This document shows positions 1 through 11,624 of a DNA stretch of 64,000 nucleotides, in pieces (the stretch's first letter is position 1; each line of letters begins with the position of its first letter). The translations under genes and the position numbers were made by a program. The notes below the pieces were generated by a model that had not been told where the DNA came from, did not search any database, and worked only from the letters and a program-made list of their open reading frames with translations. The DNA is from Malus domestica (taxonomy: Eukaryota > Streptophyta > Magnoliopsida > Rosales > Rosaceae): positions 31,569,501 through 31,633,500 of the forward strand of contig NC_091674.1 in NCBI RefSeq assembly GCF_042453785.1, written 5' to 3'.

Positions 1-1310
1 GACTTTTTAAGGTTAACTGTTGACTTTTAACGAAAATTGCTGGGACCCTTCTTAGTGTATTTCAACGCGCTGATTCCGAATCCACCGTCCATTTCTCCAA
101 ATTCAAACGTTTTAATTGAGTTTTACCAATAGGTCCTAATATTATGCTTAAGTGCGATTACTATCGGAGACTTCGGTCTTCCTAGCTCGGACGGATGTGA
201 CATCACAAGCACTTGTGTGTGGGTCTTTTCTTTTATATAGTATATGTATAATTGTTAGGTTCCATTTATACATTTCATAAAGAGTTTTCTTCAATATGCC
301 TAGATTAGCGTGACATTGATATGTTTTAGCGCATTGAAAGAAATTATGACATTATGCTACATTCTATGGCATGCACAAGTATGCATATTATTATTGATGC
401 CTTAATTATATTTATGGACGTGAATAATATTATGTTGACTAGAATTATTGAATCACTGTGACATGACTATATTTATGTTATCTGCTCATCGTTGCTACAC
501 CTATGTTAGTACTTGCCCAGGCCAGGGCCAGTCTTTTACGTGTATGTGTACATCGCACCGTACACTCACTTTGGATCCATTGTAGGTGATAGTCCTATCC
601 TAGATTGTTATAGGCAATTAGGACTCGTATGTGTTGCGCATAGCACCAATCTTCACGTGATTCTAGTACTAGAGCGTATATCATTGTTACTCACAGTTTT
701 GTTCATGTCAGAATATCTCTGCATGAATTCATGTGTCAGCATGTGTCAATGAGCACTCAATATGATATGTTTGCTTATGCGAGATTATGTGATTACAGAT
801 GTCATGTGTTTACTTATGAAATATTGTGCTGTATTAAATTCTTGAGATTTGCAGGCTACGGTAAGTAGTTTCTTACTATACGTGGTATGTATATTTTGAA
901 AACCATACTTGTTTTACGCCCAGGGGTTACTATTTTTTCGAAAAGGTTTTTACAAAGCTTTAATTTTTAGGCTCACTCACCCTTATTTTTCGCTCCTCCA
1001 GGTTTAGTAGCTACGATTTTGTGTCGACAAGGATTCTTGGCAATCTCAGTATAGGTGGTTACCTTCGAGGGTATAATTCTCATCTTAACTTACTGTACTT
1101 TACTTATGCTCTGACATCACGTGTGAAATGGGTTCATTCCCGCTTACATGTGCACTCTTGTATTTAGGTACTTTTAGGTTTAAGTTTATTCACATTTTCC
1201 ACATCACTACACTTTATGGATTTGTCACCCTCCTGGTGTCGACCGACACAACTCAATTCGGAGTTTAGGTGAACATTCTGGGTCAGGTGTCCTCAACATT
1301 TTGGAAAGGC
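1..1310. repeat. Degenerate LTR-like retroelement remnant
   Basis: No gene is supported here. The stretch contains a block around 960-1010 ending in a CTCACTCACCC / CGCTCCTCCAGG pattern that I associate with LTRs of plant Gypsy elements, and a pyrimidine-rich, poorly coding context. The short ORFs have no recognisable product. No paired LTR or target duplication was found, and the element may run off the left edge of the window. The family assignment is inference. Confidence 0.35.
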
Positions 1311-1850
1311 AAGAACTTTGCCCAGAGAGCCAATATCTGTCTACAAAAGCTCCACCTCAAGTGGGCAAACTCCCAAAATAATATGAAAATTACCCAAACT
1401 CATACACCCTTCCAAAATCCTTGCAATCAATGTAAATTTGAAACCAAAAAAAAAAAATTGGGGGAAATTAATAGATAATCAAATTTACTTGAGGAGATTA
1501 AGAAGGCAATTTTCGCTTACCTTCAGTCAAGAGGAATTTGTAAAATGAGGTGGTGGATGAAGTGGTGGCGGCGACTGTCTGGGTTTTGGGTGAGCAACAT
1601 CGATCTGGGTTTTGGGTTTAGAACGATGTGGAAGAAACATGGGTGGTGAAATTGATTTGGATGAGCAGGTTGTCGTGTGGATTCGAATTGTAGCAAGAAG
1701 GAAAAGGTCAAGGGACGCGTCAGTGCTGAACTGGAATTTAGTATATATATAACATAATTTATGATGCAACTAAAGAAAGATATAGGAGGAGCCCAATTAC
1801 TTATAAGCACATGCAAGGTTAATTGTCTCATCAATTTGAGATTTATTCTC
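1311..1850. other. Intergenic stretch, no gene recognised
   Basis: Includes a short poly(A) run near 1445 and a GGTGG-rich segment at 1545-1600. The ORFs on either strand look like chance and match nothing I recognise. Confidence 0.5.
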
Positions 1851-2275
1851 AACACACCCTCATACGTGTGACAAATTTTCAAGTCTAACATGTGGACAAC
1901 ACAATTCAGATAAGGTGGAGCATGTGTGGCTGTTGGGCTTCACACATGGGACAATCACTATGATACCATGAAAAAAGTTGAGGTTCTGCCATGAAACAAA
2001 TTGGCAATATGGGAAGTAGCCTAACTTACTTACCCATGCAAGGTTTTTCCTTTCCAATGTGGGATTCTTTTACCTTCACATTTTCACACGCCCTCTCACG
2101 TGTAACAAATTTTCAAGCTAAACAGGTGAACAACACGAATTAGGTGATGTGAAGCACGTGTGGCCGTTGAGCTTCACACATGGGCTAACTTGCTCTCATA
2201 CCATGAAGAAAGTTGAGGTTCCACTATAAACCAATTGACAATATAAGAATGAGCCCAATTACTGCAAAGTCCATT
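1851..2275. repeat. Diverged tandem duplication, about 210-bp unit
   Basis: Two direct copies, about 1851-2063 and 2085-2275. Each runs from an ACACRCCCT..ACGTGT segment through ACAAATTTTCAAG and GCTTCACACATGGG to CATGARRAAAGTTGAGGTT. Identity is high but with indels. It resembles a dispersed plant repeat; its class is not determined. Confidence 0.7.
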
Positions 2276-2283
2276 CTCTCATT

Positions 2284-2569
2284 TGTCACATCCCGACTTG
2301 GGGCGGACCACTTCCCGGGCCTGCTCTACCACCGTAGCAAGATGTTGTTCGCTTTAGACCCTGATCACGTCCTCTCGGTTTTGTTTCTGGGAACTCACGA
2401 GCAACTTCTCAGTGAGTCACCCATCATGGGAGTGCTCTGGCCACCTTCCCGCTTAACTTCGGAGTTCCGACGGAGCCCGAAGCCAATGAGCTCCCAAAAG
2501 GCCTCGTGCTAGGTAGAGATGAGAATATACATTTAAGAATCACTCCCTTGGACGACGTGGGATATTACA
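2284..2569 (-). mobile_element. Cassandra-type TRIM solo LTR carrying 5S rRNA-like sequence
   Basis: The 286-bp segment starts TGTCACATCCCGAC and ends GGGATATTACA, the termini I know for Cassandra terminal-repeat retrotransposons in miniature. Read on the minus strand it contains GAACTCCGAAGTTAAGCG followed by ATGATGGGTGAC and a GAAGTTGCTCGTG segment. These are in the order of the 5S rRNA gene, including its internal control region. No second LTR or internal PBS/PPT is adjacent, so it is a solo LTR. The flanks TCATT/TCCTC are not identical, so the target duplication is decayed or mis-delimited. It lies about 80 bp past the ancestral stop of the methyltransferase pseudogene. Confidence 0.85.
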
Positions 2570-3765
2570 TCCTCCATGTAAAATTCATTCTCAACAGTAA
2601 CCTGTATTCTTCGTTTTCCCTCAAGGCAGTGTCCAACCCACATCACTTCACTTCTGACGAGAACGTATAACACAACACAGCTGCTGCAATATTCTGGATG
2701 CCACTGTCTCTGGTCCAAACGCCGAATCACAAAATCCTTCATCGCACATTCCAAAAGTATTCAAGGACAGCATCTGCACCAGGAAGAAGAATTAATAACA
2801 GTACAGGAAAAAGGGAAAATAAAATTTTTAAAAAGAGCAATTATTACCATTTCGAAGTTCTCCAACCAAAAAGATTGTTGTTTCACCTCCGGAGAGCTGC
2901 CGTAATGCAGACACCAAATCCAACACTGCTCCCTCATTATAGATTACATCAGAACCTAGCACTGGTATAACATTTTGGTAAAAAAATTTGACAACAAAGT
3001 TTGGTTTGAGCATTGATATTATTTAATGTAGGTTTACCATTGCACCCTGATTAAGAAATGAGCATAGAAGACAGAATCCTAATAGTTGAGGACAGTCCTC
3101 AAATTCAGCTGCCCTTTCTTGGGTATTCTAGGAGACATTAATTTGCTTTCAGTTAGGTTTATGAATTCGGCATAACGCTAGGATTAAGACAAATTGAATG
3201 TGATTCTAAAACAGAGACCTCTTACATGGAATATCACCAAAACTTTGACCATAAAAATGAGTTCCATTTTGCAAAATGGCCTTTTTCATTTTCAGTTCTT
3301 CAATCTCAAAACCAGAGATTGGTTTCTGACATTTATGTTGGTAGCATTATTACTACCAGTTAACCATCAAAGATTGATGTGCAGCACTGCAAGGGAAGTA
3401 GTACATGTTACAGCTCTTATAGGAGGGGGAACTAACATCGTTACCCAAATCAGGTGGAGGTTCAGTCATTTCCGGATCAGGATCATCTCCCCATGTGAAT
3501 TTCATCACTTTTGTTGAACCTCAAATTTCTTCATGTCTCAGATTGACTTCAGCGTTCTTTCTCAGTAGTCTCAGTCTATCAGGAAGACCCGTGAAGACAA
3601 CTTGACGGCCTAGAAGAGCTGCAATGCAGCTGGAAGAACAAAGAAAAGAAAGGTGGTATACAGCGAGTAAGAGAACCATTATTTTCAACCTGGCCCATAA
3701 GGCTATAAATTAGAATCTAAGTCAAAATCTACATTAATGTTTTTAAGCATCTCAAACGAGGTAGA

Positions 3766-4277
3766 TGTTAAAAGAGTCCAACCCCAGCCCATTCTACACA
3801 AATCCAGAAAATCTAGCACCAAAGTCGGTGCATCATGCAGGCATATCAATATGCTAGATAATTCTAGCATTGTCCTATTAAGTCGGTGGGTGTGTGTATA
3901 ATAATATGCTAGAAAATTCTAGCATCATTTAAATCGGCAAAGTAATTATGCAAAGCCATATGTCGGTGCAGTGTGTGCATGAACATGCACTAGAAAGTGC
4001 TAGTGAAGTCGGCAAACATGCCTATAAATAGGTGTGTGTGTGTATTGCTATGTAACCAACCAACCAAGTGAGAGCGAGAACTAAGAGTAGTCTTATAAGG
4101 TGTGTGAGTGGTCTAGAGTTTCTCTCTAGAAAACGAGTGAGTGTCATTGTTTTTAAAGTGTCTTTGAAAGTTTTGAGTGTTGTAATATTTTGTGTGTGTA
4201 ATACAAGTAATTTGTTTACTTGTTTTGTCTCTCCAACAGTTGTGTTAAATTTGTGTACTTGAAACTTTTTCTCAACA
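3766..4277. mobile_element. Solo LTR (512 bp) with GTAGA target duplication
   Basis: Starts TGTTAAAAG, ends TTCTCAACA, and is flanked by the identical pentamer GTAGA at 3761-3765 and 4278-4282. It contains a TATA-like CCTATAAATAGG at about 4021 and a T-rich U5-like end, as in Copia LTRs read on the plus strand. It sits in intron 2 of the methyltransferase pseudogene. Superfamily is inference; the boundaries are directly seen. Confidence 0.88.
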
Positions 4278-4670
4278 GTAGACATATAAATGCCGATTAT
4301 ATCTTGTTAACATGGCCTACAATCAGCCCACACTGCAAACAAGTTGAGCTTTGCTGGATAAGGTGATCTGACAGTAGAAGCTCCTAATTCTACCCATTCA
4401 AAGCCAGTCTAGTAGAAAATACTGATCTAGAGGTCCAGTCAGACAATCTGGCTTAGTGAATAGCATCTGACAGAAACTAAAGAAGAAAAACAGATAGATG
4501 TAAGAAAGGGATTGTAATTATAAATACCCGACTAATCCACAGCCAGAGCGCAGCTCAACAACTTTCTTCCCTTGAAGAGGTCGTAACTCCAAGTCTGAAG
4601 CATGCTCTAGAAACTTACTCAATACAACTCCACTGTCCCACATGACAGCACCAGTTACCCCGGGTGTATT

Positions 4671-6358
4671 CTACAGTTAAGAACAAGTTGAATGCACAAT
4701 AAAATTTCTAGAGGAATAAAACTTAAAAGTGAGTTCTCTAGCAGCAGTCTTTTACAGCACAGACCAACTCAAATAAAACGACGGTGGAAGCTTTAAAATA
4801 ATCTATTTCGTGAATCATGAGAATCGTTCATATCCTAGCTTTCAACTAGATGACCAAGAAATGAAAATTTATGAAACTTGATCTATAAAAACTCTATAAA
4901 AGTTTATCCAGGCATTATGTACTTACTCTCATCACCTAGTTCGTTTCACTACCGTATGAAAATTGAAGCCTAAACCTTCCTAAAACTAACTGGCTAAGGG
5001 ATACTTGTCCTAGCTCGTGTGTCTCTTGTCGTGTTTAATTCAACTGACCGAAAATTTTGATTTCAATTTTTTAAAGTTTCAAATGCGAACCATAATCACC
5101 TCTTTAACCAGAAATCATAAGCCTCGTTTGGCATAGAGGATTGGATTGGAATGGACAAACCATCATATTTCAGTGGCGGAGCCACATGGTGGCCAGAATA
5201 GGGACATGCCCATTCTGGAATTTTTCCAATATCTACATATTGTCTGCTTCTTTTATCATAAACAGCTTGTGGTGTTTTGGTGAGTAGTATTTTACAACAC
5301 TAGATGACTGATGGGTTCGAAGCTTGCTAGGAACAAAGAGCCTTTTGTGCTCTTTTTTTAACACCCAAACCTTTTGTGTTTTTTTTAAACCCAAACCTTA
5401 TGTTTTTATAGAACCGATCTTATAATTAGTCTTCTGTTTTATCATATAAAATTCACTCTGTTTTGTTTTTTAACCCAAACCTTCTGTTTTTATAGACCTG
5501 ACCTTATAACTAGTCTTCTATTTTACCATATACAATTCAATTGCTCTTTCTTGTCAGTTTACATAAAACAAGATCCATATAATTTTGAAGAAGATCAAAT
5601 TATGATTTAAGAAAAATCTCATAGGAATAGTGTTGATTCTTGACCTTAAATTTTTGTTCAGGCCCTTATCTTTTTTTATCAAAACTCGTAAAGAAGTTAT
5701 GTTCTTATGATATAATCTTCTCAATACCAATTTTTTCACATGAATTTTAAATGCTCCATCACATTTGTTTGATTAAAATTTTTCATGCCAATTTCCAACT
5801 AATTATATTGCTATATTTTATTTAATTTCTTTCTTATGGCTTAAAAGCATCTCTTGGGAATGATTTCTGGCTCCGACATTGCATATTTTCAAAATATGTT
5901 GAAGGAAGAAATCAGAAACTTGTGACCAACTTGGAGGTAGAAGGTGGTTGCTCATTTAGTCGGATATACTATCAGATTTGACCCTTGTCATTTTGTCCTA
6001 CATCAAAATGAAAAAAAATCTCATCTACCTTCATTCATTTCAATCCAGCCCTAGAGAGACCCAACATAATTCTCCATAACACTTAATGCCTCAAGAAACT
6101 AGCTACAAGAGTAATAAAGCCTCCGAATTTCAACGAGTTAGACTTCTTGCGCTTGTTTTGTTTTCTTTCTTTCGTTATTATGCCTCTACAACCTACATCT
6201 AGAATGAATGATATTTTGCTAAGCATTCTAGAAAGTGACTGAATCACACTCACTCTGAAAACAAACTTTTAAAGTGGACAAGAAGAAAGAAGCATTGCAA
6301 TGAAGAAAGAAAAAAGAAAGAAAGAACGGAATAGAGATTAGAGATTACAGAGAGATAC
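4671..6358 (-). other. Intron 1 of the methyltransferase pseudogene
   Basis: A 1.7 kb AT-rich stretch without a coherent gene. It contains near-duplicate segments around 5355-5440 and 5470-5525 (ACCCAAACCTT..TTTTATAGA) and a GCCTCGTTTGG segment at 5131 of the kind seen at MITE ends, for which I could not find the partner. Confidence 0.5.
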
Positions 6359-7156
6359 CAAGGAAGAAGGGGACTGGAAAATGGAGAGTGAATGGCCACA
6401 CACATCCAGTTCCAGTTCAAGACAAGAATGAGAGATGAATGCGTTTGGCTTGGACAGAGTTGCCTGTTGGATTCCCCACAGCAGAATTATCTCCTCCACA
6501 GCTGCGTCATATGAACACTCCTCTTCCTTTCTTTTTCTTCTTCCTCTTCCTCTTCTTCTGCTTTCTTCGACGTCACGGTCAGCAGCCTAACCATTCCTCC
6601 GTACGATCCCATCCTAACCATTCTTTCTCCTTCTTTTAATACTACTTCTTCAGTGCCAGTGGCAATGTCTACGCGAATAGAGCAGAGGCGGTAGCGGCGA
6701 GGCGTTGGAGGTAAAAAATTGAAAATCGAATATGCCTGCCTGAGAAATTTTTCATTGTGGTTGGCCTGTTTTTATGTAAGTGTTGATAAATTTTATTTTT
6801 TAAGTTTTTAACATACATATCTCATTATTTATATAGTAATATGTAGTGTATCATCTGTATTTCAAGCACACTAAAATAATCTCTCTTGCCTGCGGCGGGC
6901 TTCGTTTTGATGTGGATTTACCGAGTAATTTGAATTACTATAAAGTGTCTTATATACGTGGGTGGGTAACTTTGTCATTTCAAGTGATAAAATGACCATT
7001 TTAATAATTTTCTAATTACCTTCCAAATTGGCAACAAGAATGCGCTTTTTGATTAGTTTGGCCACTTTCCTTTTTGATTAGTTTGGCCCATGTCCCTGTA
7101 CAAACCCTCTAAATGAAATATTGAATCAAATCAATACCGGGCATGTTTACCTTTTA

Positions 7157-7309
7157 AGTCTTTTGCACTCATATAGTGTGTGGTTTTTATTATTGATGGA
7201 CACGTGTTAAAAAACTTAACTTTCATTAACTTTGTTGTCATAAACTTAACATGTCAATCAATGATAAAGACTACATAAGGGCCACACATAAAATGAGTAT
7301 AAAAGATTT
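7157..7309. repeat. Foldback MITE-like repeat
   Basis: The arm TCTTTTGCACTCAT...GTGTGG at the left pairs imperfectly with CCACACATAAAATGAGTATAAAAGA at the right, around an AACTTAAC-rich loop. No clear target duplication. Confidence 0.55.
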
Positions 7310-7850
7310 GATCTCGTTTGGAATGAGATATGTCATGAATGCATTAAGAGGTTAATTAGTAAACAATAGGTCAAAATGATTTGACAAAAAATTGAGAGTA
7401 TTTTTGTTATTATACCCTTATTTAATAGAGATTTTTCACGGAATGACCAAAATGATTGATGGTGAACAAATTCAGGGACCACTTTTATTAATTTCAAATC
7501 TCAGGGACCAAAGTAAGGAGTTATGCAAATCTTAAGGACCATTTTCGCTAAAAAGCCATTCTTTTATGTCTAATCCCATCTTCTACATTCATTTTCTTTT
7601 TTGAACATTCGAAGAGTACCACTTTACTGCGGTACTAAATATCATCTTCTACATTCAACTTAGACAACATTTGAAAAGTGACATCCATTTTTTCATTCTA
7701 ACGTACAGTAAACTTGTTGATTTAGCCATTCAATTCCTATACCTGACATCAAACAAGGCCATAGTCACTCCAAACCGCCTCAAACCCTGCTTGTGGGAAC
7801 CAAGTGATAAAAACATAGCCACACAAAGCCGCCTAGAGCAGCGCTAGTAC

Positions 7851-8023
7851 GGGTGCATTATGCTCACCATCCTCAAGTGGTGATAATGCTTACCACCCTA
7901 TTATTATCGTTGGATGAGTTTAAATCTTGAAATTTGTGCCTATCAAACCTTAAAATTTAAGCACATCTAACATTAATAGATAGGACGGTGAACATCAACA
8001 TCACTTGAGGGTGGTAAACTAAA
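7851..8023. repeat. Foldback MITE-like repeat
   Basis: The left arm CACCATCCTCAAGTGGTGAT and the right arm ATCAACATCACTTGAGGGTGG are imperfect inverted copies. Further pairing continues inward (GTTGGATGAGTTTAAAT against ATTTAAGCACATCTAAC). Confidence 0.6.
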
Positions 8024-8550
8024 ATATTCCCATGCCACTAAGAAGGGGTTGAGAAACCAATGACAAGGTCTTGACACGGCAGCAAAGTAAGTTGACATTC
8101 AAATCTATGGATTATTAGTCTCAAGGTCTAAATCCCAATGGCATCCCTTACGTTAACCAAATGCGATTCATTCTTTTGAAGTTCAAAACTCACAACTACT
8201 GTAACCCATCGAACTAATAAATCGAGTTTTAGGATCAAATCTGAAACCTGAGTCCAGCTGAGTCCAGCAGAGATTAAGTTATGCTCATGTAAATTGCTTG
8301 TTTGAAGTAAACTATTTACAACTTCAGTAAACAGTTTTTTATGTTCTCTCTTCCAAATGCAGTCATCCTATTCAAAGTGACACACTATAAGCACACAAGA
8401 ATAATACTTACAATGAATCCGCAGGCATGTCTGCTTCATTGTGTCAAAGAAGTATATGAGGTAAGTTGCCAGCAGAACTCATTTCAATGAGTCACGATTA
8501 CATGCTTAACCAACTAGGGGAGCCTAGTGTACATACAGAAGTATGAAATG

Positions 8551-10378
8551 TTATTCAATCTCAATCTGTTGCGGGGCTTCTCCTTCTGATTTTAACCCAT
8601 CAGCAACAATATCTTCCTCGGTGATTCCAGAGGCTTCCACAGTCCTTGAAACCCAATCCTTGAGTGGTACTTCATTCAAATCAAGCCGTAAAAGACCAGC
8701 AAACATCCCTCCTATGAAGGCAACCGGCTCCTACATAATGAGATAAGCAGAGAAAATCATGGTACTAATATTACCATTTACATACAAAACAATGTGCATT
8801 CTCATGGGAAATCCTCTATCTACTCGCACATATTTATAGAAAACAAAGTAGAAGCCTAGAAGGCTGAACAAATGAGAGATACGGTCAATTAGTGACTCGT
8901 AAGAAATTGATCAAAGAGTTACTTTTAGTTTTACCAAAGTAAACACTGAAGTAGCATGGATACTTGCTTTTAGAAGATACTGATACAATCCAAATACGGA
9001 CCAGGCAAAATATAATGCAGTGATTTCATGTGTGGTTACTTGACCTCGTGCAATGAAAGAGGAAATCGTCTTTCAAAAAGAGACACGAAGTGATGCACAA
9101 TTTCACAAGGATGAAGCTAGGAATATAGAAGAGCAATTTAGCTGTACAACTGTTGACGTGAGTCATGAATCAGTTAGTATTGGAATGTAATTTGGTTCCT
9201 AGATTAAAGGGATCCTTCCTAGTTTAGGTTAAACTCTCTTTTATTATTCCTTGTACTAAAAGGTGTGGATGTATATATATTGCCTCCATATTGGAGAGAT
9301 AATACAATAAGCAGAATTTATGATCTTTATCTTGGCATCAGAGCCGGGTTCTATGGCCTGGTATTTTTTTCTCCAACCTTAAATTCATCAAACTTTAATA
9401 TTTGGTCGAAGATGATGGAAGTTCACTCGGAAGGATTAAATAAGATGGGTTATCTCAATGGGAAGACTCCGGCTGTGGATGAGACAGAACCTGGGTTTTT
9501 AAAGTGGCACACTGAGGATGCAATCGTCCGAGGATGGCTGCTAAAAACTGTGGAACCACATCTGTTAGGGCTATTCATTGAGTTACTAACGGCACATGAT
9601 ATTTAGGAGAGCGTCAGTCAGATGTTCTATGATGGGGCAGACGAGTCCCAGTATTATGGGCTACGATGCAAGGCAACAAGAACAAGACAGAATGAACGTC
9701 CAGTGAACAACAACATATCAAAGGTGGTATCAATAATAGAACGAAATTTTGAGGCCCAAAAGGCTTATGGTAGAGATTTTTCATCCAATGTCCATTGCAT
9801 AAGAGAGAGTAGACACTGTAATATAAAAATGCAAGAATCGGTTGGCAACAATCTAACCTCCCAGAAACCCTAAAACATCTCACAAAATCATACAATAAAT
9901 CAGCAAATAAAATAAAAAAACACCATGACAAACGCGTAGACCAACATCCAAAGTATCCGTAAAATCAACAACACAGAATCAAACATCATTAAACCAAATT
10001 ATGCATGGGTAATCTATGAATTATTGAAAAATGGGCGTTGGATGTAGACAGAGGTAGTGTAGCTGTAACAAGTACCTTAAGCGCTTCTCTGAGAATGGGT
10101 TCTTCGCTGGGATTGAAGAAAAACGCCTTAATCCCACTGCAGTTCCCCAAAAGCAATTTTCTGCTGCTGCTGCTTCTGATGGGAACCAGCTCCTTCGGTG
10201 ATGTCGATGGTTTAATAAACGCAGGGCCAAGCTTCTTTGATTTCCACTGTTACCCAATTGTCAATTACTCATCAAAATTGATTAGCAGATGAAGAAGAAT
10301 AGGAAAAAGAAAATTTGGGCCGTCGGATTATTCACTCACGAGTGCACACGAAGGAAAATTCACAAGCAACACAGACAT
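8551..10378 (-). CDS. UPF0426-type small plastid protein, 129 aa, three exons
   Basis: Exons 10378-10340 (13 codons), 10246-10076 (57 codons) and 8730-8551 (59 codons plus TAA). All junctions are canonical (donors GTGAGT and GTACTT) and all phases are 0. The N-terminal ~70 residues are Ser/Lys/Arg-rich with few acids, like a chloroplast transit peptide. The mature part has FFNPSEEPILREALK, then EPVAFIGGMFAGLLRLDLNE, then DWVSRTVEASGITEEDI and an acidic tail. I recognise this as the UPF0426 family (Arabidopsis At1g28150 type); its biochemical role is unknown to me. The 13-codon first exon is inferred: the second exon has an upstream in-frame stop and no ATG, while the ATG at 10378 followed by a GTGAGT donor joins in frame. 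Intron 2 (1345 bp) carries a truncated Copia in antisense orientation. Confidence 0.8.
9151..9715 (+). mobile_element. Truncated Copia element: one short LTR plus 5' gag
   Basis: A short LTR-like segment (about 9151-9332, starting TGTTGACG) is followed directly by TGGCATCAGAGC at 9333-9344, a near match to the initiator-Met tRNA primer binding site. Then comes a Copia gag N-terminus in the frame containing LNSSNFNIWSKMMEVH, FLKWHTEDAIVRGWLLKT and, after a TAG at about 9604, SVSQMFYDGADESQ. The pol genes and the 3' LTR are absent. It lies inside intron 2 of the UPF0426-type gene, opposite to its transcription. Confidence 0.75.
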
Positions 10379-10769
10379 GTTGACCAACTTGAACGCCTTC
10401 GACCGTCTTCTCCTGTGTTGATGGCTGGTTCAGTGGTCCTTATTCCGAACTGGTAGATTTTTTACTCTCGCTTTATTTTAAGGCCATTTTCGCTTCATAC
10501 AAATACTTTGGGGCTGTGCACAATTTACCCTGCCAGGTTACTGTAACGTAAATTCGCAAGTTAAATTATAGTCCAGTGGTTTTCCGTCGGCAACAATTTT
10601 TTCTCACACCCTTTAATATAAAATATTATTTTATCAATGTTCCGTAAGCATTGTGCTCAATTTCTCTTTCGCTTAAGCTTTGTCCTACCAGGTTTTCTAA
10701 ACAAGATATTGAAATCATTGATTGATGAATACTATTAAGGAAAAACTAATAAAAATACTTCAAAACTTA
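10379..10769. other. 5' flank of the UPF0426-type gene
   Basis: About 390 bp between the inferred start codon and a PIF-type MITE, presumed to hold the promoter. I see no unambiguous TATA box. Confidence 0.4.
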
Positions 10770-11141
10770 GACCTAGTTTGGGAGTGAGGTGCTTAAAAAA
10801 AAGCACCCATGAAAAAAAAGCTGTGAGGGTTTTAGGTGTTTGGTAAACTGAAAAAAAAGCTTATTTTGGAAGCTGCTGTGAGAATAAGCTGAAATTAAAG
10901 GAAAAAGCTGAAGCTGCTATTTGCAGCTTTGGAAAAATGGCTTTTTTTCAAAGTACACGGAGCTACAATGCTTTTTTAATGAAAAGACCCACTATTTGAT
11001 TGCTTTTTTTTCCAAAAGTACTTTTACAAAAAAGTTTACCAAACACTCTGCTGATTTATTTCACAGTCGCTTATTCTCACAGCACAGCCGCTTATTTTCA
11101 CAGCAGTTTTTTTTCAAAATATAGCAATACCAAACCAGCCC
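10770..11141. mobile_element. PIF/Harbinger (Tourist-like) MITE with TTA target duplication
   Basis: A 372-bp element begins GACCTAGTTTGG and ends CCAAACCAGCCC, an imperfect inverted repeat, and is flanked by TTA at 10767-10769 and 11142-11144. TTA duplications and a (G)NNCTNGTTTGG end are typical of Tourist-like MITEs. The interior is rich in AAAAAAGC/GCTTTTTT, so the molecule folds back along much of its length. Confidence 0.8.
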
Positions 11142-11624
11142 TTAGACTCTTAACTAAAAGCATTTTAATAATTTTATTTAATGGTTAGGACAACATAACA
11201 TCAAAACGTCCCAATAATACTGATCCAGGCAATGAGTTTCCCGATTTGCCCCTGATGGCAAGCCTTTGCCCATTTATTTGGTCCATTTCACTCTAAAAAC
11301 ACAGCAACTGCTGCTTGTGTTCCTCCATGTCATTTCCTTCTTTCCAATCTTCATAAGTCTTTGATACGGTAATGAAATCATGAAATGTCAGAGGCTACGA
11401 GTTCGTATCGACACCCTTTTTCTTCTGATACAAGGCTCACACGTGGAAACTCAAGTACCAGGGAGATCAAGCTCTCCAAATGTGACGTTTTTACTGCGAT
11501 TTTACCAATTTCCTACTAAACATGACAGAATTAGTCCTCGACTTAAGAGTTTAATCCCCTCCTCATGGGCTTCTTTTCCATATAAGTGCTTATCAAAATT
11601 GATATTTTCAAATTTGGTTCTTGA
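11142..11624. other. Intergenic, no gene recognised
   Basis: AT-rich sequence without convincing coding potential. A 99-codon plus-strand ORF at 11380-11679 matches nothing I know and runs into the minisatellite. Confidence 0.45.

Larger units (their letters stand above)
2648..6594 (-). pseudogene. Decayed METTL21-like (Methyltransf_16) protein methyltransferase gene
   Basis: Five exons on the minus strand with good GT-AG borders: 6594-6359, 4670-4528, 3629-3445, 2961-2848 and 2773-2648. Recognisable family blocks in order: EEIILLWGIQQ, GVTGAVMWDSGVVLSKFLEH, VVEL-SGCGLVG (SAM motif I), LPDRLRLLRKN, KFTWGDDPDPEM, VLGSDVIYNEG, TTIFLVGELRN and WHPEY...VVLYVLV. This is the fold of small SAM-dependent protein methyltransferases (Arabidopsis At5g44170 type, from memory). 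Lesions: the ATG at 6594 is out of phase with the conserved frame across a GA-rich tract; the motif I Gly is Arg (codon 4548-4550); the Asp of the TDLPD block is Gly; there is an in-frame TGA at 3521-3523; one base is missing in the T run at 2753-2756; and one base is missing just before the ancestral TGA at 2648-2650. Intron 2 holds a solo LTR. Sequencing error could explain one indel but not the whole set. Confidence 0.85.
6595..8550. other. Intergenic region with foldback repeats
   Basis: No gene recognised. Contains imperfect foldbacks at about 7157-7309 and 7851-8023 (listed separately) and a CAGGGACCA..AAGGACCATTTTCGC repeat block at about 7470-7560 of a type common in Rosaceae-like intergenic DNA. 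The right part is presumably 3' flank of the UPF0426-type gene. Confidence 0.5.

Noticed and set aside
2300..2500. Genuine 5S rRNA gene
   Set aside because: The similarity is partial and diverged, and the LTR borders of Cassandra enclose it.
2213..2512. 99-codon plus-strand ORF
   Set aside because: It lies mostly within the Cassandra LTR, antisense to the 5S-like segment; non-coding repeat.
5131..6060. MITE in methyltransferase intron 1
   Set aside because: Possible end motif GCCTCGTTTGG, but no convincing inverted partner or duplication.
10021..10257. Minus-strand frame resembling a mitochondrial presequence protein
   Set aside because: It opens with TTG, not ATG, and is the +1 shadow of the UPF0426 exon 2, whose frame carries the conserved FNPSEEPILREALK motif.
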